Shown here: piece after piece, positions 35,001 to 41,574 of the stretch | How the letters are laid out: each line of letters starts with the position of its first letter | Position numbering within the stretch: the stretch's first letter is position 1 | NCBI RefSeq assembly: GCF_000403455.2 | Contig: NZ_KE159781.1 | Coordinates: forward strand, 267,271 to 331,270 | DNA: 64,000 nucleotides | Source of the DNA: Dorea sp. 5-2 | GTDB lineage: Bacteria > Bacillota > Clostridia > Lachnospirales > Lachnospiraceae | Direction of reading: 5' to 3' | Notes under the pieces: model-generated | Databases searched by the model: none | What the model was told of the DNA's origin: nothing | The model's input: only the letters and a program-made list of their open reading frames with translations | Translations under genes and position numbers: made by a program

Positions 35001-35791
35001 CGGCGGGGAGGCTTGAGAAGGCGGCGCTTGAACAGTGGGATACGGGACGCATCTACGAGCCTGCGCTTCATGAAACTTTAAAAGAACAGTTTGCATACCG
35101 CTATCCGTATGGAGGCAGCAGGCAGCAGAAACTTAAATTTACCGTGTCTGAACTCAAGAAAAGAATCTATCTGATGGAGACATACGGTGAGGAATCCGAA
35201 GAATTCGGAGAACAACCCTATGAAGAACCAGACGTCGTACCGTTGATCCCGAAGTTCCTCCAGAAAGAAGAGGAACTCACAGGAGCATCCAGAGGTACGG
35301 CGTATCACAGGCTGATGGAACTTCTGGACTTCTCCAGGGATTATGAGGAAGAGACGCTTCGCCAGGTTCTGGAGGATTTCGTGGAGGAAGGTAGGATGCA
35401 GCAAGATATGGCAGACTGCATCAGGATTCGGGACGTGCGGCATTTCCTTGCCTGCCGGTCCGGACAGCGGATGAAGGATGCGGCGGTCCGTCAGGCGCTT
35501 TGGAAGGAGCAGCCCTTTGTCCTGGGGGTGGATGCAAGAGAACTCTATCCGCAGGAGCAAGAAGGAGAGCAGATCCTGGTGCAGGGGATCATCGACGTGT
35601 ACTTTGAGGAAGAAGACGGATTGGTCGTGCTGGATTACAAGACTGACCAGGTACGTCAGGCAGAGGAGCTTGTGGAGAGATATCATGCGCAGCTTGATTA
35701 TTATGCAAAGGCTCTGGAGCAGATGACACAGAAGAAGGTGAAGGAGAAGGTGATCTATTCCTTCACGCTTCGGAAAGAGATTGTGATGTGA
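32069..35791 (+). CDS. addA: ATP-dependent helicase/nuclease subunit A AddA
   Basis: Main UvrD/RecB-like 3'-5' helicase plus nuclease of AddAB. 1240 residues. Walker A SAAAGSGKTAVLVERI (residues about 27-42), IMIDEYQDSN Walker B, KSKGLEFPVVFVAGMG and VALTRAKEKL for motifs V-VI, and a C-terminal nuclease with LVVLDYKTDQV. Acidic/Gly-rich insert around residues 545-570. In operon with addB; a small DUF1294 gene follows 10 bp downstream. No Chi-recognition information is visible in the sequence. Confidence 0.97.
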   Translation: MGVKWTKEQQKVIDLRDRNILVSAAAGSGKTAVLVERIITMLTSEVCPIDVDRLLIVTFTEAAAAEMKERIRDAIEKKLMERPDDEHLKQQATLIHNAHITTIHSFCLSVVRDHFPVIDIDPGFRIGEEGELKLLRQDVLEEMLEARYQEGSRRFLDFTLAYGSGRNDKKIEELILKIYEFSRSYPDAKAWINRCVEAYRIESLEELEGSEIVRLTMENTAGYLREALGLLDTGLAICQEADGPAAYETTLLKDQQMVEELAAVREFGKMAEAMDHVSWARLAANRDKTVSEEKIAQVKAIRDEVKGIVKNLAGQYFYQDEEGMLEDIRASYPAMEELAQLVLLFSERFEEKKRARNMIDFSDMEQYALQILTEETEDGLMPSAVAREYQEQFKEIMIDEYQDSNLIQEAILTSISTVARGRYNIFMVGDVKQSIYRFRLSRPELFMEKFHTYTPVDFNDTDGQEEDPVKKQRIDLHKNFRSRKEVLDSVNDIFRQIMTQELGGITYDEQAALYVGADYKPGKDTETEVLVIDSGMEEWEEDGSEGVSDETEALGKGVNLEGEGGRREDGRITERELEARAIAGRIRSLREHFQVIDKKTGEFRSVRYSDIVILTRSVRGFADVFTEVLNREGIPAYAGTREGYFATQEIGVLLDYLRVLDNRQQDIPLAAVLASCLGGMTEEELACVRSEYKDMRFCKAAVRYRTEGSDQKIREKLERCLGQIDEFRKIVPYTPMHELLWKILKETGYKDYVSALPGGEQRSANLDMLTEKARAYEATSYKGLFHFVRYIEQLQKYDVDYGEASIEDEQSDTVRVMTIHKSKGLEFPVVFVAGMGKRFNMQDIRSSVTLHARMGVGLDAIDLERRTKSPTLIKKVMQKEEALDSLGEELRVLYVALTRAKEKLIITGTMADPEKKLKGYELVKGRKGEALTFGRLSKAVTYWDWILPALVQKSDDVPMKRHILNFEDIVRESVEEETAGRLEKAALEQWDTGRIYEPALHETLKEQFAYRYPYGGSRQQKLKFTVSELKKRIYLMETYGEESEEFGEQPYEEPDVVPLIPKFLQKEEELTGASRGTAYHRLMELLDFSRDYEEETLRQVLEDFVEEGRMQQDMADCIRIRDVRHFLACRSGQRMKDAAVRQALWKEQPFVLGVDARELYPQEQEGEQILVQGIIDVYFEEEDGLVVLDYKTDQVRQAEELVERYHAQLDYYAKALEQMTQKKVKEKVIYSFTLRKEIVM

Positions 35792-35801
35792 AGGTGGAAA
35801 T

Positions 35802-36077
35802 ATGCATGCAGAAGAGATCATAGTAGGTTATCTGGTACTGATCAATGTGTTGGGATTGGCGGTATTTGGATATGACAAGCGCTGCGCGGTGCGGCATCGG
35901 TGGCGGGTGCCGGAGAGGACGCTTCTGTTTATTGCGCTGCTTGGAGGAAGTATCGGGTCTTATGCGGGGATGCAGATCTATCGGCATAAGACCCGGCATT
36001 GGAAGTTCCGTGCGGGGATCCCTGCGATTGCGCTTGTGGAGTATGGAGGGATTATTTTGCTTAGATGGATCCTTTAG
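35802..36077 (+). CDS. DUF1294 membrane protein
   Basis: 91 residues. Two or three hydrophobic helices and the family segments NVLGLAVFGYDKRCAV and LLGGSIGSYAGMQIYRHKTRH. DUF1294 proteins are small inner-membrane proteins of unknown function. It is only 10 bp downstream of addA, so it is likely a distal gene of the addBA operon. Confidence 0.87.
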   Translation: MHAEEIIVGYLVLINVLGLAVFGYDKRCAVRHRWRVPERTLLFIALLGGSIGSYAGMQIYRHKTRHWKFRAGIPAIALVEYGGIILLRWIL

Positions 36078-36251
36078 ATTTTGTGAAATGGGGTAGAAGC
36101 TCAGGCTTTTACCCAATCGCCGATCCATCAGAGGAACGATGACTGATTCCGATCATAGAGGCGTCAGTCTTTACAGGCAGACACAGAAAAAGGCTTAATA
36201 TTATACTGATTATTATTACATTATTTTTCTTCATACAGGTTCTCCTTAGTG

Positions 36252-36365
36252 TCATAAACGGGGATAATTTCGAGGGTATCTGGAATTGAAGCTAGCTTCT
36301 GTTACGAAGAAAAAAGAAAAAAGCAGTATTACGCATAGAAGGGCGGTTTTACAGAATTGTACCCA
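36252..36365 (-). pseudogene. Possible frame-shifted C-terminus of the M56 gene
   Basis: Overlapping the end of the M56 ORF, in another frame, is a 37-codon segment (WVQFCKTALLCVILLFSFFF then VTEASFNSRY). It reads as a membrane helix and ends at TGA. M56 proteins normally continue with a last membrane helix after the catalytic domain, so this may be the displaced C-terminus. Confidence 0.4.
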
Positions 36366-37114
36366 TCCGGAGGGAGGGGTTCCAGGTGGTTTGGAAAATC
36401 TGGAGACCGGAGAGCAGCCAATACGTCCTGATCGTTGGAGATCTCCATGATGAGAGAGAATCTTCTGCGCATCAGATAGACCAGAGGATTCCACCAATGA
36501 ATACAGCAGACGATATCGGCAAGAAGCAGCAGCCACAGGTCATGCTTGGTATAGTGCATGATCTCGTGAGCACATACATATTTCAATTCTTGTTCTGTCA
36601 AGCGCCGGATATCGGGCAGGATCAGTATTGGTTTCTTCAGCCCGGTAATGGCAGGAGAGATATTAAGAGGCAATATGGCAATTTCAAATGAATTGTCTGT
36701 ATAATTCTCTATGATATCGAATAAAAAGTTATACGGTGATTCTCTGGATATGATAAAGGGAAAAAGGCATCTTCGCAGCCGGATATGCCTGAGTATTAAG
36801 CGATAAAATTGAATTACTGTGCCGCATATCCAGATCACGCATAAAACATTCAGGATTGAGATCTTACTGCCGGGGATATTATAAGTCAGAGGTTTTGTGG
36901 CATGCGGCAGTATATTGTATGAATATAAAGTATAAGTGAATGGAAAATTCAGAGGAATCGCCATTCGGATAAAGATCAGCATGATAGCGGTAAAAAGCAC
37001 TCTTTTCCCGTGAGGGGAAAAGGTATCGCGATGATACAATGTGATGTGGAAATATGCGATCAAACAGACGGTAATAATACAACAGGTGATAAAAGGTCCA
37101 AGTGATAGTTCCAT
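36329..37114 (-). CDS. M56-family (BlaR1-like) membrane metallopeptidase, short or truncated
   Basis: 261 residues. Two membrane helices at the N-terminus, a third near residues 90-110, then the zinc motif HEIMH with a following LLLADIVCCIHWWNPLVYLMRR helix. It ends shortly afterwards (NSVKPPFYA), where family members normally have one more helix and often an extracytoplasmic sensor. The downstream acidic ligand region (EISNDQDVL) is a weak match to ELACD. It is 3 bp downstream of a BlaI-type repressor gene, so the pair is a BlaI/M56 sensor-repressor system; the M56 part would inactivate the repressor on a signal. Signal unknown. Confidence 0.75.
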   Translation of the reverse strand: MELSLGPFITCCIITVCLIAYFHITLYHRDTFSPHGKRVLFTAIMLIFIRMAIPLNFPFTYTLYSYNILPHATKPLTYNIPGSKISILNVLCVIWICGTVIQFYRLILRHIRLRRCLFPFIISRESPYNFLFDIIENYTDNSFEIAILPLNISPAITGLKKPILILPDIRRLTEQELKYVCAHEIMHYTKHDLWLLLLADIVCCIHWWNPLVYLMRRRFSLIMEISNDQDVLAALRSPDFPNHLEPLPPDGYNSVKPPFYA

Positions 37115-37117
37115 TCG

Positions 37118-37498
37118 TTAATTCTCCTTGATTTCTGCCTTTTTGCGGGCGATCATTTTCTCTAGTTCGTCGAGTTCCTTCGGATCGGTCCTGGTATTGA
37201 TCAGTGAAGCAAGAAGCGTATTGGAAGACGATTCGAAGACATCCTCAAAGGTATCAAGTAAGTATTCTTCTTTTGTAAGCACAGGACTGTAGCTTCGTGT
37301 CAGAACAGTTCCGCTGTATACAATATCTGCAATTTTAATAAAATTTTCTTTGACCAATGCCCGCAGGCATGCCTGTACGGTGTTGATATTGAGAGTGGGA
37401 TTACATTTCTCGATATCGGAAGCGATCATGGGATTGGGGCTGCTCCAGAGAATTTTCATGATTTCCAGTTGGCGTTTTGTTAATTTGTGTCGTTTCAA
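37118..37498 (-). CDS. BlaI/MecI/CopY-family transcriptional repressor
   Basis: A 126-residue winged-helix repressor with RQLEIMKILWSSPNPMIASD and the NINTVQACLRALVKE recognition helix. Family members dimerise on dyads at their own promoter and are inactivated by their M56 partner or by metals. The gene is upstream of the M56 gene with only a few bp between. Its promoter region is shared with the divergent matrixin gene across about 340 bp. Confidence 0.9.
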   Translation of the reverse strand: MKRHKLTKRQLEIMKILWSSPNPMIASDIEKCNPTLNINTVQACLRALVKENFIKIADIVYSGTVLTRSYSPVLTKEEYLLDTFEDVFESSSNTLLASLINTRTDPKELDELEKMIARKKAEIKEN

Positions 37499-37538
37499 AA
37501 GAATTCCTCCTTCATTTGTGCTTATAAAATATATGTTT

Positions 37539-37567
37539 ATTATAAGACAAATCTTTTGTTATGTCTA
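37539..37567 (-). promoter_or_regulatory. Promoter/operator of the BlaI-M56 pair
   Basis: On the minus strand TAGACA (37567-37562), 17-bp spacer, TATAAT (37544-37539). The spacer and -35 hold dyads (ACAAA/TTTGT and GACA/TGTC) that could bind the repressor. Confidence 0.55.
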
Positions 37568-37604
37568 TATTGTAAAATTAAAATGATAAAATGTAATAAA
37601 AGTA

Positions 37605-37633
37605 TTGAATAATCAGAAAATTAATGATATATT
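37605..37633 (+). promoter_or_regulatory. Promoter of the matrixin gene
   Basis: TTGAAT (37605-37610), 17-bp spacer, TATATT (37628-37633). The predicted start is near 37640, leaving a 5' leader of about 200 nt. Confidence 0.55.
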
Positions 37634-37721
37634 ATTAATATAATTTCTCTAATGTTTGAACATGGAGAGAAAAACGGTTTGAGTAAATGTAAGGTGAAAT
37701 CGCTTTTGTTGGCAGTGTAAG

Positions 37722-37819
37722 GTACCATGGGAAAGAATGGTACGGGAATTGTCCGTATAGAAAATCTGTTTCGCAGACATCGGGCAGTCGGGCGATCATT
37801 TGCCAGGCAAATGGATCGC
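37722..37819 (+). other. Structured 5' leader of the matrixin gene
   Basis: Four consecutive hairpins: GTACCAT/ATGGTAC (37722-37743), TACGG/CCGTA (37741-37757, mutually exclusive with the end of the first), TCTG/CAGA (37765-37777), and GCGATC-ATTTG/CAAAT-GATCGC (37792-37819). None is followed by a T run. It matches no riboswitch I recognise. Confidence 0.5.
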
Positions 37820-37836
37820 AGAAAGTAAGGTATAGG

Positions 37837-39276
37837 ATGAAAAGAAAGACGGTGGGCAAATTAATCGCAGGTTTTTTAGCAGTGGTTGTTTTTGGCATGT
37901 CTTCGGTATCTGCCGCGGAGATTAATGACGCGGGAGATCAGGGAACATTGAGTGAGGATGAAAAAGGAACTGTAAATGATGAGATGTCCGAATATCCTGA
38001 GAGACCTGGGGACATTGGAGATGTTGAGGATATCGGAGATGTCGGAACTCCTGACGGAGATGGAGCGGCGTTGGAATCAGAGGATGTGGGAGAAGACGAG
38101 GGGCTGATACCGGAAACAGAAGATTCATCAGAACCAGACGTCGAGAGTAAGGAAGACTGTACAGGCATAGATGGATTGGAAGAGCCGAATGAGATGGCGC
38201 AGTATTCCAGGGCAGCTACTATTCCCGGCAGATGGATTCAGGAGGCAGACGGGCGTTGGTGGTACAGGCATGATAATGGTACATATACACGGAATGGGTG
38301 GGAATACATCAATGATGCATGGTATTATTTTGATTCGGCAGGCTGGATGGTAACAGGGTGGTTACAGCTTGGCGGGACATGGTATTATCTGAACCCTTCA
38401 GGAGCAATGGCGACAGGATGGCTGCAGCTTAGCGCGGGGACATGGTATTATCTGAATTCGTCAGGAGCCATGATGACAAGTTGGGTGTTGATAGGTAATA
38501 AGTGGTTTTATTTTAACGCGTCGGGGGTAATGCAGACTGGTTGGATACAGCTTGAAGGTAAGTGGTATTATCTTGACCTGGCGGGGGAGTTGATGACTGG
38601 TTGGGTATGGGCTGACGGTAATCGGTATTATTGTGATGAATCAGGTGTGATGCAGACTGGTTGGCTGTATAATAGGGGGAAATGGTATTATCTGAAGCCG
38701 TCAGGAGAAGCGGCGACTTCATGGGAACTCATAAATGGAAAATACTATTTGTTTGACAATATGGGGGAGATGTATGCAGGCAGGATTAAGGCTGATAATC
38801 TAGATGAAGATAGCAAAAGGACAATTTACTTTGATGGTTCAGGGGCATGGCTGTATACTGTATCGTTAAATAGTTTTTGGTTGGCTGATAGTGGAAAGCA
38901 TCTTGATTGGGGAGGCAAGACAAAATATGATTCTTATGTGCCTGATGCAGCTAGAGTATGGAATAGTTATAAATCCGGGATTATTCAAAAGGATACGGTT
39001 ATTGCGAGACAGGATGTAGTGTTTAGAGATATTAAGGAAGAAAGTAAAGTATTGGGGGTTACGAAATTGAAGGAAAGGTCGATTGAGTTAAATACGTATA
39101 GAATGGATAAAGCAAGCGATAACGTAAGATTAAGTGTAATCATACATGAATTCGGGCATGCTTTGGGATTGGGTCATAATGATCCTGCTGATGTGATGTA
39201 TGAAGAGAATAGAGGAGTAATTGAATTAACGACTAGTGACAAGAAATCCTATGATGCGGCATATGAACGATATTAA
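37837..39276 (+). CDS. Secreted cell-wall-binding matrixin-like metalloprotease
   Basis: 479 residues. Signal peptide (1-27, ending VSAAE), a highly acidic linker (28-120), about nine 20-residue cell-wall-binding repeats (132-317; for example GGTWYYLNPSGAMATGW), then a catalytic domain. The zinc motif is HEFGHALGLGH (437-447, His437, Glu438, His441, His447) with a Met-turn at Met454 (DVMY), the metzincin/M10 matrixin arrangement. The repeats should anchor it to teichoic acid or choline-like wall polymers. No pro-domain cysteine switch was recognised. It diverges from the BlaI/M56 pair and is followed by two lipoprotein genes. The substrate is unknown. Confidence 0.88.
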   Translation: MKRKTVGKLIAGFLAVVVFGMSSVSAAEINDAGDQGTLSEDEKGTVNDEMSEYPERPGDIGDVEDIGDVGTPDGDGAALESEDVGEDEGLIPETEDSSEPDVESKEDCTGIDGLEEPNEMAQYSRAATIPGRWIQEADGRWWYRHDNGTYTRNGWEYINDAWYYFDSAGWMVTGWLQLGGTWYYLNPSGAMATGWLQLSAGTWYYLNSSGAMMTSWVLIGNKWFYFNASGVMQTGWIQLEGKWYYLDLAGELMTGWVWADGNRYYCDESGVMQTGWLYNRGKWYYLKPSGEAATSWELINGKYYLFDNMGEMYAGRIKADNLDEDSKRTIYFDGSGAWLYTVSLNSFWLADSGKHLDWGGKTKYDSYVPDAARVWNSYKSGIIQKDTVIARQDVVFRDIKEESKVLGVTKLKERSIELNTYRMDKASDNVRLSVIIHEFGHALGLGHNDPADVMYEENRGVIELTTSDKKSYDAAYERY

Positions 39277-39290
39277 TGGAGGGATTTATA

Positions 39291-39908
39291 ATGAAAAGGA
39301 ATAAAATACTATTATTGGGGTTTGTGATAATGTTATTATTATGTTGTTGTACAAAGAAGGAAGATGTGAAAGAGTCAACTATGAAAGAGCCTGAGGTCTC
39401 TGTCATATCCGGTTCATATGCGATAAACGTGCATTCTTATGCGGAACTGGCAGGAGATGCGGATTATGTTACCGTAGGTGAAGTGATAGAAGAGTTAGGT
39501 ACGGAGTACAGGTGGGAAACGTCACCTTATACAAGTTACAGTGTTAAAGTGAAAGAGAATCTTAAAGGAGAACTTACAAAAGATGAGCCAATCGTCATAA
39601 CAAAAGATGGAGGTATCTCGAAAGATAAAACGTATATAGTCCGGTATTCAGATGATGAACTGCCTGTTGCAGGAAAGACCTACGTATTCTATATATACGC
39701 TCAGCCGGATGGGAGTAATCTGGTCAGTGGTCCGAATTCTTCGATTTTGGTTTCAGAAGATGCCGATACTCTTACAAGGGCTAACCAGGACAATGGTGGC
39801 GAAGGAAGTATATTGGAACAGATAAAAGATGGAGTAGAAAATCAGGTTGAAACAGAAAGGGCAAGGACGGATACGACAAAATCAAGGGATGATGTATCTG
39901 TAAAGTAA
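39291..39908 (+). CDS. Lipoprotein, paralogue of the next gene
   Basis: About 205 residues. Start at 39291 after GGAGGG; the short N-terminal hydrophobic stretch ends in a Cys-rich lipobox (MLLLCCCTKK), so it is membrane-anchored by lipid. The mature part (SYAINVHSYAELAGDADYVT, VGEVIEELGTEYRW, TSYSVKVKENLKGELTK, VAGKTYVFYIYAQPDGSN) is clearly homologous to the product of 40076-40714. No function is known. It starts 14 bp after the matrixin stop, so it probably shares its transcript. Confidence 0.8.
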   Translation: MKRNKILLLGFVIMLLLCCCTKKEDVKESTMKEPEVSVISGSYAINVHSYAELAGDADYVTVGEVIEELGTEYRWETSPYTSYSVKVKENLKGELTKDEPIVITKDGGISKDKTYIVRYSDDELPVAGKTYVFYIYAQPDGSNLVSGPNSSILVSEDADTLTRANQDNGGEGSILEQIKDGVENQVETERARTDTTKSRDDVSVK

Positions 39909-39917
39909 AGTCTATTT

Positions 39918-40032
39918 ATTCCACTTGTGCGATTGAGACGCCATTCCTAACGCCCTGAATGTCCGCTTATAGGAATGGCATCTTCGAACTTCCTGTGCAT
40001 TGGAAATGGATTTACAATTGTGCAGGTGGAAT
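39918..40032. repeat. Long nested inverted repeat between the lipoprotein genes
   Basis: Outer arms 39918-39935 and 40015-40032 pair over 18 positions if G-U pairs are allowed (ATTCCACTTGTGCGATTG with CAATTGTGCAGGTGGAAT). An inner perfect 10-bp stem (GCCATTCCTA / TAGGAATGGC) lies at 39940-39949 and 39970-39979. No T run follows. Confidence 0.7.
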
Positions 40033-40075
40033 TTATCTCATAGTCTATAGAAGGCTGTTTAGTGGGGAGACGTAG

Positions 40076-40714
40076 GTGGAGAAAATGCATGGAAAAGAAA
40101 GACGAATGTTATTATGGATTATATTGGTATTAGTATTGTGCGGATGCAGTAAAATACCACGACCAGAAGATTCAGAACTTAAAGGACCAAGTACAAAAGA
40201 AATTTCGGAAATACAGGGATCTTATGCAATTGATGTATATTCATATACCGAACGTGCAGGAGCTGCAGATTATGTGATTGTAGGTAAGGTGATAAAAGAA
40301 CTTGGCACAGAGTACAGGTTTTCATCTATGCCGTATACAAATTATAGCGTTCAGGTGGAAGAGAATCTAAAAGGCGAGCTTACGCAGGAAGAAGAGATTG
40401 TTGTTACAAAAGACGGAGGGCTTACGAAAGACGGGAAAGAATATGAAATGTTTCCGGATGATATCTTGCCAGTAGCAGGAGAGACCTATGTGTTTTACAT
40501 ATATGCACAAGAGGATGGGAGTAATCTTGTGGCAGGTCCTAATTCAACACTTCCGATTAGTGGAATGGGTGATTCTGTAGTAACTACCAGAAATATCCAG
40601 GAAGATAGTGAAAACGAAGGAACGATTCTGGAGCAGGTAAAAGAAGGTATCGTGAATCAGGTAATATCAGAAAGAGAAAGAGGCGTATCAAAAGATGATG
40701 TATCTGCAAAGTGA
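40076..40714 (+). CDS. Lipoprotein, paralogue of the preceding gene
   Basis: 212 residues from GTG 40076 (an ATG at 40085 is an alternative, with AGGTGGAG before it). The signal region ends in LVLCGCSKIP, a lipobox. The mature domain parallels the upstream lipoprotein segment by segment (SYAIDVYSYTERAGAADYVI, VGKVIKELGTEYRF, NYSVQVEENLKGELTQ, VAGETYVFYIYAQEDGSN), so the two arose by duplication. Function unknown; exported to the outer face of the membrane. Confidence 0.8.
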   Translation: MEKMHGKERRMLLWIILVLVLCGCSKIPRPEDSELKGPSTKEISEIQGSYAIDVYSYTERAGAADYVIVGKVIKELGTEYRFSSMPYTNYSVQVEENLKGELTQEEEIVVTKDGGLTKDGKEYEMFPDDILPVAGETYVFYIYAQEDGSNLVAGPNSTLPISGMGDSVVTTRNIQEDSENEGTILEQVKEGIVNQVISERERGVSKDDVSAK

Positions 40715-40773
40715 TGGATGAAAAAATAAGATAATCAAGGCGAAAAATATTTGTCTGAAAGAGAGGTGTTTAT

Positions 40774-41514
40774 ATGAGTCCAAAGAAATTTTCTGGAGAC
40801 CAGAGTGAAATTGACAATAAGTATGCTGATGAAATGAACCGCTGCAAAAAAGGCAGCAAAAAACACAGTTGGATTGCTGCTGTTGTCTGTCTTGCTTTAA
40901 TCGTTGCCGCGGCTGTTTCTGTTATAGACTGGGCACAGAATCAGATAAAACTCTCTGACAGATCCAGTAATGTAACCGTTCGTTACATAAGCACCCCTTC
41001 TTTCATGCAGAGTAGCAGCCAGCTAGTTGAACTTACGGAAGAAGAACTGTTCACATCTTGTGACACAGTGATTTTTAGAGGAAGAATATTGAACATTAGC
41101 AACATTGAGATTAGTTTTAATGGTGACAAGGATTATGGTGCGATTGCCGAAATTGAAGTAGAAACAGTCTATCGTGGTTCCTGCGATATAGGCGATACAG
41201 TATCTGTTCTATTACCATGTCCTATTATGGAGGATTATTGGGTGGAAGATACAGGTACAGTTTCGGTTATGCAAGCGAGTATGACCGGGATTTTTATGCC
41301 AATGATTTATACTGATACTTCTATGCACCTGCAAAATGGAGCAAAATTGGCATTAAAAGATATTGCAGATTATGGTTTTGGCGATGGTGAGCGGTTTGCG
41401 TTTCTTGTAACCAAGAATGGCTTGGTATTTGACCGAAGATCTTATGAAAGCATATCTGACGCCGCAACCCTTGATGAAATTGAGAATTACATTCTGAATA
41501 TGATCAACAGGTAA
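40774..41514 (+). CDS. Single-pass membrane protein with a related extracellular domain
   Basis: 246 residues. A basic cytoplasmic N-terminus (about 35 residues), one membrane helix (residues about 37-53, VCLALIVAAAVSVIDW), and an extracellular part with EEELFTSCDTVIFRGRILNI and AIAEIEVETVYRGSCDIGDT. That pattern (an X-VGxV strand followed by a V-x-V-x-x-x-Y-x-G segment) recalls the two lipoproteins upstream, but identity is low. Possibly the third gene of the same locus. Function unknown. Confidence 0.65.
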   Translation: MSPKKFSGDQSEIDNKYADEMNRCKKGSKKHSWIAAVVCLALIVAAAVSVIDWAQNQIKLSDRSSNVTVRYISTPSFMQSSSQLVELTEEELFTSCDTVIFRGRILNISNIEISFNGDKDYGAIAEIEVETVYRGSCDIGDTVSVLLPCPIMEDYWVEDTGTVSVMQASMTGIFMPMIYTDTSMHLQNGAKLALKDIADYGFGDGERFAFLVTKNGLVFDRRSYESISDAATLDEIENYILNMINR

Positions 41515-41523
41515 TTATAAAAA

Positions 41524-41562
41524 TTCTCTTGTCAAGAGCATACAACACCCTTGACAAGAGAA
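41524..41562. terminator. Bidirectional hairpin between convergent genes
   Basis: A perfect 13-bp stem (TTCTCTTGTCAAG / CTTGACAAGAGAA) with a 13-nt loop between the plus-strand membrane protein gene and the minus-strand ATPase gene. Confidence 0.7.
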
Positions 41563-41574
41563 GGCAGTTTGCGA

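Noticed and set aside
37640..37836. Cyclic di-GMP riboswitch before the matrixin gene
   Set aside because: Surface-protein leaders in Clostridia often carry one, but neither the class I nor the class II conserved segments are present.
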